From NCBI GenBank assembly GCA_902569465.1, contig CACFUE010000002.1, positions 1-58,226 on the forward strand: a stretch of 58,226 nucleotides of DNA. Reading direction: 5' to 3'. The translations under genes and the position numbers were made by a program. Below are positions 23,081-31,563 of the stretch, piece by piece (the first letter of the stretch is position 1; every line of letters begins with the position of its first letter). The DNA is from an uncultured Pelagibacteraceae bacterium. GTDB taxonomy: Bacteria; Pseudomonadota; Alphaproteobacteria; Pelagibacterales; Pelagibacteraceae. A model generated the notes under the pieces. It did no database searches. It saw only the letters and a list, made by a program, of their open reading frames with translations, and had not been told where the DNA came from.

Positions 23081-24583
23081 TTAAAATTTTTGCCTTCTCA
23101 AGAAAGCAGGAATTTCAAAATCATCTTCTTCGGAATTTTCATGATCGAATAATTGATCAGATTCTTTTTGATCTTCTAAAGATTGATCAAAATTTTCTTC
23201 ATTTTTTTCTTCTGAGAAAAGTTTTGGTGTATATTCCTCTTCAATATTCTCTTGAGAATGATAATCATCTTGAAAACTGTCTTCCTGATCAGCTTTAATA
23301 TCCTCATTTTTTTCAATATAAGATGCACTTTCTATAGAAACACCCTCCGGAATCTGGTTATCAATTTCGTGTTTAAAGGTACTAGATGACATATTGTTTT
23401 CTTCTTTATTCTCATAATTATCAATTAAAGTGTTCTGTTGCTCAGCATTTTTAATTTCGAAACTTTCATCAAGCTTTAAAGCAGTTGCCCCATCAATTGA
23501 GCTAAAAATATTCTGATCTATATTATTTTGAGAAAATAGATTATCAGAAGAACTATTATTCTTATTGTTGGAACCATTTACAACGTTAAAAATTGGTTTG
23601 AGTTCAGATCTAATAATTGATCCTTTAAGTGATGTAGCAACAATAGAAACTCTTATTTTTCCATTCATATTTTCGTCTTTGATTGCTCCAAATATTAATT
23701 CTGCTTCGGGATCTACCTCTGCTCTTATTTTGTTGACTGCTGCATCAACTTCAAAAAGTTTAATATCACTTCCACCTGTAATATTTACAAGCAATCCTTT
23801 AGCACCTTGTAATGTGTATTCATCTATTAATGGATTGTTTAAAGCTAACTCGGTTGCAGCCATTGCCCTATTTTCACCATCAGACTCTCCCGTTCCCATC
23901 ATAGCTTTACCACTAGAACTCATAACTGTTTCAACATCAGCGAAATCTAAATTAATCATTCCTGGTCTAACCATCAAATCAGTAATGCTTTGGACACCAT
24001 GCTTAAGTACGTCGTTTGACAATGAAAATGACTCTTCAAATCCAGTTGCTTCATTCGCAATTTTAAAAAGATTTTGATTTGGCACTACAATAGTCGTATC
24101 TAAATGTTTTTTTAACTCCTCTAAGCCTGCTATTGCTCTTCTCATCCTTTTCGGTCCCTCATAAGAAAATGGTAATGTAGTTACTCCAACTGTTAAAATA
24201 TTCATTTCTCTAGCAGCTCTTGCTATTACATGTGAAGCGCCTGTTCCGGTCCCTCCTCCCATACCTGAAGCAATAAATACCATATTGCTTCCTTGAATAT
24301 AATTTATGATTTCGTTAAGTGACTCATCTGCAGCTGCTTGGCCAATATCATGTTTTGCACCAGCACCAAGACCTTTTGTTAAGTTCATTCCAATTTGTAT
24401 TTTAGCGTCCGCTTTACTCATTTTTAGATCTTGTGCATCAGTGTTTACGGCTACAAACTCAACGCCTTGCATGCCTGCATCTATCATTGCATTAATAGCA
24501 TTCCCTCCTGCTCCTCCAACACCTATCACTAAAATCCTTGGTTTTAATTCTCTTAACTCTCCGCCTCCAACATTTATACTCAT
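23081..24583 (-). CDS. ftsZ: Cell division GTPase FtsZ
   Basis: Tubulin-like GTPase that forms the Z ring. The tubulin signature GMGGGTGTGA, the T7 loop (NLDFADVETVM) and the N-terminal GVGGAGGNAINAM are intact. A long, acidic, Asn/Gln-rich linker (about 330-485) leads to the conserved C-terminal peptide DDFEIPAFLRRQ, the docking site for FtsA and other partners. I place the start at the ATG at 24583, not ten codons upstream: AGGGGAG (24589-24595) is an ideal ribosome site, and ATGA couples it to the mraZ stop. The position between mraZ and rsmH is unusual. Confidence 0.97.
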   Translation of the reverse strand: MSINVGGGELRELKPRILVIGVGGAGGNAINAMIDAGMQGVEFVAVNTDAQDLKMSKADAKIQIGMNLTKGLGAGAKHDIGQAAADESLNEIINYIQGSNMVFIASGMGGGTGTGASHVIARAAREMNILTVGVTTLPFSYEGPKRMRRAIAGLEELKKHLDTTIVVPNQNLFKIANEATGFEESFSLSNDVLKHGVQSITDLMVRPGMINLDFADVETVMSSSGKAMMGTGESDGENRAMAATELALNNPLIDEYTLQGAKGLLVNITGGSDIKLFEVDAAVNKIRAEVDPEAELIFGAIKDENMNGKIRVSIVATSLKGSIIRSELKPIFNVVNGSNNKNNSSSDNLFSQNNIDQNIFSSIDGATALKLDESFEIKNAEQQNTLIDNYENKEENNMSSSTFKHEIDNQIPEGVSIESASYIEKNEDIKADQEDSFQDDYHSQENIEEEYTPKLFSEEKNEENFDQSLEDQKESDQLFDHENSEEDDFEIPAFLRRQKF

Positions 24584-25044
24584 GATAACTCCCCTTTCTG
24601 TTTGTTTTCCCATTTAAGGTTTGATCTGTTCTGATATGCTTTTTTTCTCGCCAAAGACTTAAATTTTTCAAAATTTCTTGGTTCCCAAATTTGAAAAGTT
24701 TTTCCTAAACCAACAAATAATAAGTTATTTTTAATTTTTGCATGATTTAAATGTTTTTCTGATAAGGAAACTCTTCCTTCAGTATCAAATTGTAAACTTT
24801 CACTTTCTGACAAAATAGATGTTGCAAAATAATCTCTTTTTTCTTCAAAAGGATTCAACGAGTCGATAGAATTAGTGATTTTCTCAATTCTATCTTGAGA
24901 ACAAGCTTCCAAAGCTTGATGATTAAATGATGGGTAGCTTATAAAACCATTGTAACCCATGGAGTTTAGATAAGATCTAAAAGTGGCTGGCACAGAAACT
25001 CTCCCTTTTTTGTCTAATTTGTTCTCGAAACTTGATAAAAACAT
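24580..25044 (-). CDS. mraZ: Transcriptional regulator MraZ
   Basis: DNA-binding regulator at the head of the dcw cluster. It contains two SpoVT/AbrB-like MraZ repeats: FENKLDKKGRVSVPATFR at the N-terminus and FDTEGRVSLSEKHLNHA in the second half, both with the family D-x-x-x-R signature or a close variant. The 154 residues are normal. MraZ proteins form rings and bind tandem TGGGN repeats upstream of their own gene, and such repeats are visible at 25096-25120. Its stop overlaps the ftsZ start as ATGA. Confidence 0.96.
   Translation of the reverse strand: MFLSSFENKLDKKGRVSVPATFRSYLNSMGYNGFISYPSFNHQALEACSQDRIEKITNSIDSLNPFEEKRDYFATSILSESESLQFDTEGRVSLSEKHLNHAKIKNNLLFVGLGKTFQIWEPRNFEKFKSLARKKAYQNRSNLKWENKQKGELS
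24589..24595 (-). promoter_or_regulatory. Strong ribosome binding site of ftsZ
   Basis: AGGGGAG on the minus strand, 5 nt before the ATG at 24583. It is one of the clearest purine-rich sites in the window, where most starts show weak or no Shine-Dalgarno, and it decides the ftsZ start. It lies within the end of the mraZ coding sequence. Confidence 0.75.
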
Positions 25045-25095
25045 TTAAGTAAAAAATCCTTCTTAATTTATAAATTTTCAAATCACCCTCCGTTA

Positions 25096-25120
25096 TGGGA
25101 TTATTTGGGATAGTATGGGT
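25096..25120. promoter_or_regulatory. Three MraZ-type boxes (TGGGN x3, 10-bp period)
   Basis: On the plus strand TGGGA (25096-25100), TGGGA (25106-25110) and TGGGT (25116-25120) are separated by exactly 5 nt each. Three TGGGN repeats with 5-nt spacing is the operator known for E. coli MraZ. Here the repeats read on the strand opposite to mraZ. They cover the -10 element and the predicted transcription start, so binding should block the promoter. Confidence 0.75.
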
Positions 25121-25137
25121 TTTTATAAAATAGTCAA
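25110..25137 (-). promoter_or_regulatory. Predicted sigma-70 promoter of the mraZ/dcw cluster
   Basis: Minus-strand -35 TTGACT (25137-25132) and -10 TACTAT (25115-25110) separated by 16 nt. The predicted transcript start near 25103 gives a leader of about 58 nt. This is the only good -35 in the region between rnpB and mraZ. The promoter overlaps the MraZ-type boxes, which fits autorepression. Confidence 0.6.
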
Positions 25138-25178
25138 TAAGTTTGTATTTATTATTAGTACAAAAGTAGAACGATAAA

Positions 25179-25546
25179 GCTAGGGCCAGATAATTTATAA
25201 GCCGGGTTCTGTCATTGAAGATGTTATTTATCTAGGCTTAAGTTTACACTTTAGCTCAAGCGGTTAACCCAGAAGACTAACTAAAGACGGTTTTTAGCTA
25301 TTATAGCAGTGTCTCCTCTATTTAACCTTGCTCCCAGTGGGGTTTGCCTTGCGTTTTTTGTTACCAAAAAACCGGTGAGCTCTTACCTCACCGTTTCACC
25401 CTTGCCTTGATAAGGCGGTTTATTTTCTGTGGCACTATCCCTAAGGTCACCCTTGCCAGTCGTTAACTGGCACTGTGTCTTTATGGAGCCCGGACTTTCC
25501 TCTGTAGAAAAATACTACAGCAACAATCCAATTATCTGGCCATAGC
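25179..25546 (-). ncRNA. rnpB: RNase P RNA (type A)
   Basis: Catalytic RNA that matures tRNA 5' ends. On the minus strand the 5' part contains the conserved GAGGAAAGTCCGGGCTCC and the 3' part CAGAACCCGGCTTATA, the two universal core segments. The ends pair as a long P1 helix: 25184-25195 is the exact reverse complement of 25530-25541, and pairing extends to 25179 and 25546 with one mismatch. The bases between protein genes (25045-25580) are otherwise taken only by the mraZ promoter. A possible weak promoter is TTGATA (25577-25572) with TATAGA 15 nt on. Confidence 0.95.
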
Positions 25547-25580
25547 CTTTCTATAAAATAATACTAAATTTATCAAGCTT

Positions 25581-26318
25581 TTATGCATAATAAGCTAAAA
25601 AATGGCTTATTTGCAGAGTTTTAGAGTCTAGCCTTCCAGTAACTTGTTTTTGTAAAAATCTTCTTTGAAAAGCTTTTATAACTAATCGATCTTGGCGATT
25701 TTTTTTTTTTAAATTGAAGTATCTATAACCAATTTTATATAAATTATGGAAGAAGAGTTTTCTTAAATTTTTCTTAGCTATCTTTTTTAATCGCACTTCT
25801 TTTATCTCATAATAAATTCCAATATTCATTTTATTTAATTTCATCCAAGGAAATTTTTCTCCAGGGTCCATTTTTCTTAACGGGGCAATGTCAGAGTGAC
25901 CTAAAAAGCAGTGTTTTTTTATTGAGTATTTTTTTTTTAATTTTTTACATAAGTTAATTAAACTTAAAATTTGAGATTTTGGAAAAGATTCATATCCAAA
26001 CCTATGACCTTTGTTTACCAATTCAATACCTATAGAATTATGATTAAGGTTTTTGAAATTTTTCCATTTTGACTTTCCAGCATGCCATGCAATTTGTCTA
26101 TCCTTCACTAATTGATAAATTCTCCCTTTTCTATTTATTAAATAATGGCTACTTACTTTGGATGCTGGATTTTTGAGCCTTCTAAGAGATTCAATTTCTG
26201 ATTGCATTCCTGTATAATGAATAATTACAAATTTAATATCTTTCTTGTTTCGTGTTTTTTTTGAAAAATTAGGTGATAATTCGTTAAATCTTCTCATATT
26301 TCTTAAAAATTTAGTCAA
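25581..26318 (-). CDS. N-acetylmuramoyl-L-alanine amidase (Amidase_2, AmiD/AmpD-like)
   Basis: Zinc amidase that cuts MurNAc from the stem peptide. The Amidase_2/PGRP domain covers about 25-170: zinc His in FVIIHYTGM, SHYLINRKGRIYQLV, AWHAGKSKW, NSIGIELVNKG and FLGHSDIAPLRKMDPG (His and Asp ligands). A C-terminal peptidoglycan-binding-like helical region follows (about 190-245, VIKAFQRRFLQKQVTGRLD). There is no clear signal peptide on the 245-residue product, so recycling in the cytoplasm (AmpD-like) or an unrecognised export route are both possible. It is divergent from mlaA. Confidence 0.88.
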   Translation of the reverse strand: MTKFLRNMRRFNELSPNFSKKTRNKKDIKFVIIHYTGMQSEIESLRRLKNPASKVSSHYLINRKGRIYQLVKDRQIAWHAGKSKWKNFKNLNHNSIGIELVNKGHRFGYESFPKSQILSLINLCKKLKKKYSIKKHCFLGHSDIAPLRKMDPGEKFPWMKLNKMNIGIYYEIKEVRLKKIAKKNLRKLFFHNLYKIGYRYFNLKKKNRQDRLVIKAFQRRFLQKQVTGRLDSKTLQISHFLAYYA

Positions 26319-26342
26319 AATCTAAACAAAATAAAAACTTTT

Positions 26343-26370
26343 TTGGGTTAAATTTTATATAGCATATAAG
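26343..26370 (+). promoter_or_regulatory. Possible promoter of mlaA
   Basis: TTGGGT (26343-26348), 16 nt, TATAAG (26365-26370), about 20 nt of leader before the mlaA ATG. The region is so A+T rich that other TATA-like hexamers exist nearby, so this is only a suggestion. Confidence 0.3.
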
Positions 26371-26397
26371 GCAAAATTATATATATAGCTAAAGATA

Positions 26398-27138
26398 ATG
26401 ATATCAAAAAAAATTTCAATTTTTGCCTTTTGTGCGCTTTTCATAACAAATATATGCTCGAATGCTTATGCTACTGAAGAGTGTTTTGAAAATTTAAGTA
26501 GGCCAGTGTTTAAGTTTAATATGGCTTTTGATGATATTGTTTTGGAGCCAATAGCAAAAGGTTACAACAAACTACCTAAGCCAATTAAAATTGGAACAAG
26601 TAACTTTACATCAAATATATCAACTTTGCTTTCTATACCTAATAATTTGCTTCAGGGAAATTTCAATCAGTTAGGACAATCAGTTGGTAGTTTCCTTATA
26701 AATACATCTGTTGGTATTTTTGGAATTTTCAATCCAGCCGAAAAAATAGGTTTAACTCCCCATAAAGAAGATGTGGGTCAGACATTAGGTTCCTACGGAA
26801 TAGGCTCTGGATGTTATTTTGTGCTACCGATTCTAGGTCCAACAACCGTGAGGGACTCATTTGGTTTGTTGGCAGATAGCTTTGTAGATCCATTCGCACA
26901 CATTACAATTAGAGAGAAAGAATTATTTAGTATTTCTGGTAATGATCTTGATTATTTTTCTGTAAAAGGAACAACAGCAATCGATTTTAGAGCTGATAAT
27001 ATTGTGAATTTTGATAGTTTAGAAAAAAACTCTTTAGACTTGTATTCCTCAATAAAAAGTGTGTATTTACAAGACAGGGAAAATAAAATAAATAATTCCA
27101 GTGGTGATCAAGATGACTGGGGCAATCTTGATAATTAA
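26398..27138 (+). CDS. mlaA: MlaA/VacJ-family phospholipid transport protein
   Basis: Outer-membrane component that removes mislocalised phospholipids from the outer leaflet. The family body is clear: ENLSRPVFKFNMAFDD, PIKIGTSNFTSNIS, NLLQGNFNQLGQSVGSFLINTSVG, PHKEDVGQTLGSYGIG and LPILGPTTVRDSFGLLAD. The 246 residues are normal. The N-terminal signal ends in NAYA before TEE, like a signal peptidase I site; the only Cys near the signal (Cys20, TNIC) is a poor lipobox, so lipidation is doubtful. mlaC follows after 12 bp. No mlaD, E or F is in the window. Confidence 0.93.
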   Translation: MISKKISIFAFCALFITNICSNAYATEECFENLSRPVFKFNMAFDDIVLEPIAKGYNKLPKPIKIGTSNFTSNISTLLSIPNNLLQGNFNQLGQSVGSFLINTSVGIFGIFNPAEKIGLTPHKEDVGQTLGSYGIGSGCYFVLPILGPTTVRDSFGLLADSFVDPFAHITIREKELFSISGNDLDYFSVKGTTAIDFRADNIVNFDSLEKNSLDLYSSIKSVYLQDRENKINNSSGDQDDWGNLDN

Positions 27139-27150
27139 ATCCTTTCTCAA

Positions 27151-27756
27151 ATGAAAAAATTAAGCATTTTTTTTGTTACTTTTATAATTTCGTTTACTTC
27201 TTCTTTTTCTTTGCAAGCTTACAGTTCAGATCCAAAAGAATTTGTAAGAGAATTGGTTAATGATGCTATTGAAAAATTATCAGATAAAGGTATATCAAAA
27301 GAAGAAAAAGCAATATTTATTGAAAATATTGCGATTGAAAATGTCGATATCAAAGCTTTGGGCCTTTATACTTTGGGAGAATTAAGAAAATCTTCTGATA
27401 AACAAGATTTAATTAAATATCAAGAGACTTTTGAAAAGTACTTTTTAAAAAGCTTAACTTCAAGGCTAACAGATTACTCATCAAGCCAATTTGAGGTGTT
27501 AAACTCTGACCAAAAGAGTTCAAACTATACTATTGTAAGTACAGTAATTAAACCTGAAGATGGGAGTCCAGATATAAAAATAGATTGGAGGATTTATACA
27601 AAAAATCCTGATAAACCTCTAATTAGAGATTTAATTGTTGAAGGGTTAAGTTTAGCAAGAACACAAAAAGAGGAATTCGCCTCAATCTTAAGTTCTAATA
27701 ATAATGATATTAAAATATTATTAATTAAGTTAGAAGAGTTCATTCAAACCAATTAG
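27151..27756 (+). CDS. mlaC: MlaC/Ttg2D-family periplasmic phospholipid carrier
   Basis: Soluble periplasmic shuttle that carries phospholipid between MlaA and the inner-membrane MlaFEDB complex. It has a signal peptide (about 1-25, cleavage near LQAYS), then the helical MlaC fold with LGLYTLGELRKSSDKQDLIKYQETFEKYF and a beta-sheet half ending in LIRDLIVEGLSLARTQKEEFASIL, a typical family C-terminus. The 201 residues are normal. It is in one unit with mlaA. Its stop codon directly abuts the 3' CCA end of the tRNA gene on the other strand. Confidence 0.92.
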   Translation: MKKLSIFFVTFIISFTSSFSLQAYSSDPKEFVRELVNDAIEKLSDKGISKEEKAIFIENIAIENVDIKALGLYTLGELRKSSDKQDLIKYQETFEKYFLKSLTSRLTDYSSSQFEVLNSDQKSSNYTIVSTVIKPEDGSPDIKIDWRIYTKNPDKPLIRDLIVEGLSLARTQKEEFASILSSNNNDIKILLIKLEEFIQTN

Positions 27757-27833
27757 TGGTGGGCCCGCCAGGACTCGAACCTGGGACCAATACATTATGA
27801 GTGTACTGCTCTAACCAACTGAGCTACAGGCCC
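27757..27833 (-). tRNA. tRNA with CAT anticodon (Met, or Ile2 read through lysidine)
   Basis: Complete cloverleaf of 77 nt including an encoded CCA. The acceptor stem GGGCCTG pairs with CGGGCCC (one G-U), the D arm is GCTCAGTTGGTTAGAGC, the anticodon loop CTCATAA gives CAT, and the T arm is CCAGG-TTCGAGT-CCTGG. It is not an initiator tRNA: its first pair is a G-C Watson-Crick pair, and the three consecutive G-C anticodon-stem pairs of initiators are absent. Elongator Met and Ile2 both carry CTCATAA loops, so I leave the identity open. It lies 27 bp downstream of rpoD on the same strand. Confidence 0.93.
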
Positions 27834-27860
27834 TTTGTATAATGGTTTATATCACAAAAA

Positions 27861-29720
27861 TTATTTTTCTAGGAAGCTTTTTAATTGTTTTGATCTACTT
27901 GGATGTTTTAACTTCCTAAGAGCTTTTGCTTCAATTTGCCTTATCCTTTCTCTCGTTACAGAAAATTGAAGACCAACTTCCTCTAAAGTGTGATCTGTAT
28001 TCATGCCGATACCGAAACGCATCCTTAAAACTCTTTCTTCCCTTGGTGTTAAAGATGCTAGAATTTTAGTTGTAGACTCGCTTAAATTTGACTGAATAGC
28101 CGTATCTAATGGTTGAAGAGCATTTTTATCCTCAATGAAATCACCTAGACTACTGTCTTCTTCATCTCCGACTGGTGTTTCTAAAGAAACTGGTTCTTTT
28201 GCTATTTTTAAAACTTTTCTTACTTTCTCAAGAGGCATCGCTAATTTTTTTGATAACTCTTCAGGTGTTGGTTCTCTTCCAAATTCGCTCATAATTTGTC
28301 TTTGAGTTCTTACAATTTTATTAATTGTTTCAATCATATGGACAGGTATCCTAATTGTTCTAGCTTGGTCTGCAATAGATCTTGTAATAGCCTGTCTAAT
28401 CCACCAAGTAGCGTAGGTTGAGAACTTATATCCTCTTCTATATTCGAATTTATCAACTGCCTTCATTAAACCTATGTTTCCTTCTTGGATTAAATCTAAA
28501 AATTGTAAGCCTCTATTTGTATATTTTTTGGCTATCGAAATAACCAATCTTAAATTTGCCTCAACCATTTCTTTTTTTGCTATTCTTGACTCTCTTTCAC
28601 CTTTTTGAATTCTACTTACCAATTTTTTGAATTCACCAACTGATAAACCAATTTTTTTACTAAATTCAACCAATCTATCTCTTATTTCTGAAAAATCTTT
28701 TTTGTATTTTTTAAAAAAAGCTTTCCATGATGGATTTTCTTTTAAAAATGACTCAAATTTTGGATTTATTTCATTTCCTATATAATATTTAAGAAATTCC
28801 TCTCGACTAATCTTATTATCTATTGCTAGCCTTAAAAGCACACCCTCTAAAGATACTATTTTTTTGTTTTCCTTATAGTGCGCTTGAACTAAATCTTCCA
28901 CAACATGTTGGGCTAATTGTAAATTTTTAAAATTATCTACTAGAATTTCTTGAATTTTTTTAAAATTTTTATTTTTTGAAACTGAAAGTTCTTTTGAGTT
29001 AAGCAAACATTCTAATTTTTCAACTTGGTATTTCTGTAATTTAGAATAATTCTTATTCAATGAATCTAAAATTTTTATAATTTTTGGCTTTATCTCCTCT
29101 TCCATTTTAGCCAAAGAGACATTAAATTCGTCATCATCACTTTGTTGATTTTCTTCCTCTTGTTTCTTAGTTTCATCTTCTTTTTCTTTGCTTTGTTTAG
29201 TTTTTTTATCAGTTTTTAGTTCTTCATCATCTAGACCTTCAAAATCTTCGTAAGTAGAGTCGATATCAATGATATCTCTGACTAGTAGTTGTTGATTTTC
29301 GATTTGTTCTTTCCATTCAAATATTTTTTTTCCAACTATTGGGCTTTGTGTTAATGCATTTATCATTACATCTTTTCCAGCCTCAATCCTTTTTGCTATC
29401 GCAATTTCTCCCTCTCTAGAAAGTAGTTCGACTCCTCCCATTTCTCGTAAATACATCCTAATAGGATCATCACTTTTGTCCGAGGTTTTCTCTTCATTCT
29501 GAGAAGTAGTTTCTTTTTTCTTATTTGACTGATATTGTGATTTTTTTTCTACTAAAGTGATTTTTTCGTCTACAAGAATTAGAAAAGCTTTTTCAATATT
29601 TTCGTTCGTCCCGTTTCTTTTTCCTAAAGACTTTCCAAGTTCTTCATAGGTAATAAACCCTCTATGCTTACCTTTGTCTAATAGTCTTTCAAAAGATTTT
29701 GTAATTAATTTTTCAGCCAT
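27861..29720 (-). CDS. rpoD: RNA polymerase housekeeping sigma factor RpoD
   Basis: Primary sigma-70 factor for promoter recognition. Region 1.1 lies at the N-terminus, region 1.2 starts at [22 protein letters not shown], and a long acidic, Lys/Glu-rich non-conserved region follows (about 150-215). Region 2 has [30 protein letters not shown] and [15 protein letters not shown], region 3 [12 protein letters not shown], and region 4 the helix-turn-helix [17 protein letters not shown]. The 619 residues are typical. It is 53 bp downstream of dnaG, the classic dnaG-rpoD pair. Confidence 0.98.
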   Translation of the reverse strand: MAEKLITKSFERLLDKGKHRGFITYEELGKSLGKRNGTNENIEKAFLILVDEKITLVEKKSQYQSNKKKETTSQNEEKTSDKSDDPIRMYLREMGGVELLSREGEIAIAKRIEAGKDVMINALTQSPIVGKKIFEWKEQIENQQLLVRDIIDIDSTYEDFEGLDDEELKTDKKTKQSKEKEDETKKQEEENQQSDDDEFNVSLAKMEEEIKPKIIKILDSLNKNYSKLQKYQVEKLECLLNSKELSVSKNKNFKKIQEILVDNFKNLQLAQHVVEDLVQAHYKENKKIVSLEGVLLRLAIDNKISREEFLKYYIGNEINPKFESFLKENPSWKAFFKKYKKDFSEIRDRLVEFSKKIGLSVGEFKKLVSRIQKGERESRIAKKEMVEANLRLVISIAKKYTNRGLQFLDLIQEGNIGLMKAVDKFEYRRGYKFSTYATWWIRQAITRSIADQARTIRIPVHMIETINKIVRTQRQIMSEFGREPTPEELSKKLAMPLEKVRKVLKIAKEPVSLETPVGDEEDSSLGDFIEDKNALQPLDTAIQSNLSESTTKILASLTPREERVLRMRFGIGMNTDHTLEEVGLQFSVTRERIRQIEAKALRKLKHPSRSKQLKSFLEK

Positions 29721-29773
29721 AATTGAAAATGAGAGATATATATAATGACTAACTAAAAAAAATCTAGACTTTT

Positions 29774-31561
29774 TTACTCCCTATTTAGCTGGCTTTTGAG
29801 CTTAATTAGTTCCGAGTACGAATTTTCATCCAAGTTATTTATTAATTTTTTTTCAAGAGATTCTATTTTTCTTAAATTATTTTGTTCTTTAAATTCCATA
29901 ATCAATTCGTCAACAATTTCTGAGATTTCTTGCTCTTTTTTATCTTTAATAATTAATTGAATATTTGAATTTTCTTTTATCTCCTCAATTAAGTTCTTAT
30001 AGCTGGAATTTATTTTTGAATGTAATTCAAATTCATCTATACCTTCAGAGTGTAATTTAATAATCTCATTTTTAAGACTTTCATTTTTTTCAGAAATGAA
30101 CTCCAAATTTGAAAAATCTTCAATTTTTTTTGAAACAATTGAAAAATAGTTCAAAATAATAAATAGTAACGAAGATTCTACTATTTGTGTTTTAGATAGA
30201 TCCTTTCTTTTTTGATATAAAACCTTTGTCTCATTTAATATTTTAAAACTTTGTTTTTTTTTAAATTGAGAATAATTCAGAATATTTCTTGAAGATTGAT
30301 TAGGTGTCAATTTTTTTATTTTTTCTAAGAAATCTTCCAGAACATACTTCTTTAATGTTTCGTCTTTGATTAAGTAACTAATTTTTTTTATTTTCTTTTC
30401 AAAATTAGAGACTTCAAAGGGATTATTTAAATCAGTATTGTTCAAATGATAATTCCAAATAAATGTTTGGATAATTTCTTTTTTTTTAATTAAATTTAAC
30501 AAAGAGTCTTTTCCATTTTTTTTTATATAATCATCAGGATCTTGACCTTCGGGCATAATTGAGAAATAAATTTTATTTTTTTCATTTATAAATGGAAATA
30601 ATTTTTCTGCGATTCTGTATGCAGCTTTTTGACCACTCTCATCTCCATCTAAACAAATTATCGGGTTTGAAAAAAATTTCCAAACTAAATTGATTTGTCT
30701 ATCCGTAAGCGCAGTGCCAGAATTAGCAATTACATTTTTAATTCCCGAAGAATAAACACTCACCACATCCATGTAGCCCTCTACAATAATTACTTCTTCA
30801 GTCTCGGACCTTAAATTTTTTGCTTTATCTAAGTTGAAAATCATATTACCTTTTTTGTAAAACTCCGTCTCAGGGGAATTAATGTATTTAGCTAGTTTGC
30901 TTTCTCTTATTATCCTTCCACCAAAAGCAATGGTATCTCCTGAGATATTATTTACTGGAAAAATTACTCTAGAGTTGAAACGGTCAATGTTTTTTCCAGT
31001 TTTTTCATTTTTGTAATATAAACCTGTTAAGTTAATTTCTTCTTCTGAATATTTTTTTAGTAAGTCTTGATAAAAATTATTTTTCCAGGGAACAAAACCT
31101 AATTTAAATTCCTCAATTACATTTTTTTTTAAGCCCCTCCTTGAAAGATATTCTAATGCTTCTTGGTTGTTATTATTTAGTAATTGCTCGTTAAAAAAAC
31201 TTGAGTAATCTTTATAAATATTCTTGTAGGTTTGAAATCTTGAGTCTTTTTCTTTGTCAAAATTTGAAAATCTATAAGGCTGCATTCCAGCCTCAGCAGC
31301 TAAAATTTTTACAGCTTCTCCAAATCCAACCGATTTTGTTTTCATCAAAAAATCAAATATATTTCCGTGTTCCCCAGTGCTAAAGCAGTGGTAAAATTCT
31401 TTCTCATCATTAATGGTAAAGGATGCAGTTTTTTCATTTTTAAAAGGAGATAAACCTATAAATTCTTTACCTCTTTTTTTAAGTTGAACAGTTTTTCCAA
31501 CTACTTGGGATACTTTTAGTCTTAATTTAATTTCATCTAAATATTCTTTAGGGTATTTCAT
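29774..31561 (-). CDS. dnaG: DNA primase DnaG with eroded zinc finger
   Basis: Makes RNA primers at the replication fork. The TOPRIM domain is intact ([35 protein letters not shown]) and the RNA polymerase domain has [21 protein letters not shown]. The N-terminal zinc-binding domain (about 1-75) keeps its fold signature [18 protein letters not shown], but the four ligands (normally Cys, His, Cys, Cys) read Ser38, Lys41, Cys59, Thr62, so it probably binds no zinc. The C-terminal helicase-binding region is low in recognisable motifs. The 595 residues are normal. It lies 2 bp after yqeY. Confidence 0.97.
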   Translation of the reverse strand: MKYPKEYLDEIKLRLKVSQVVGKTVQLKKRGKEFIGLSPFKNEKTASFTINDEKEFYHCFSTGEHGNIFDFLMKTKSVGFGEAVKILAAEAGMQPYRFSNFDKEKDSRFQTYKNIYKDYSSFFNEQLLNNNNQEALEYLSRRGLKKNVIEEFKLGFVPWKNNFYQDLLKKYSEEEINLTGLYYKNEKTGKNIDRFNSRVIFPVNNISGDTIAFGGRIIRESKLAKYINSPETEFYKKGNMIFNLDKAKNLRSETEEVIIVEGYMDVVSVYSSGIKNVIANSGTALTDRQINLVWKFFSNPIICLDGDESGQKAAYRIAEKLFPFINEKNKIYFSIMPEGQDPDDYIKKNGKDSLLNLIKKKEIIQTFIWNYHLNNTDLNNPFEVSNFEKKIKKISYLIKDETLKKYVLEDFLEKIKKLTPNQSSRNILNYSQFKKKQSFKILNETKVLYQKRKDLSKTQIVESSLLFIILNYFSIVSKKIEDFSNLEFISEKNESLKNEIIKLHSEGIDEFELHSKINSSYKNLIEEIKENSNIQLIIKDKKEQEISEIVDELIMEFKEQNNLRKIESLEKKLINNLDENSYSELIKLKSQLNRE

Positions 31562-31563
31562 TA

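Noticed and set aside
23565-24077. A 170-codon open frame on the plus strand opposite ftsZ
   Set aside because: ftsZ is highly conserved there and the opposing peptide resembles nothing; it is a product of codon bias on the coding strand.
24584-24613. Ten-codon N-terminal extension of ftsZ (ATG at 24613)
   Set aside because: The ATG at 24583 has an excellent ribosome site and an ATGA coupling with mraZ, and matches the usual FtsZ start.
25142-25164. Inverted repeat TTTGTA...TACAAA between rnpB and mraZ
   Set aside because: Six A/T-rich pairs with an 11-nt loop and no T run; too weak to call a terminator of rnpB.
27757-27833. Initiator tRNA-fMet reading of the CAT tRNA
   Set aside because: The first acceptor pair is G-C and the three consecutive G-C pairs of initiator anticodon stems are missing.
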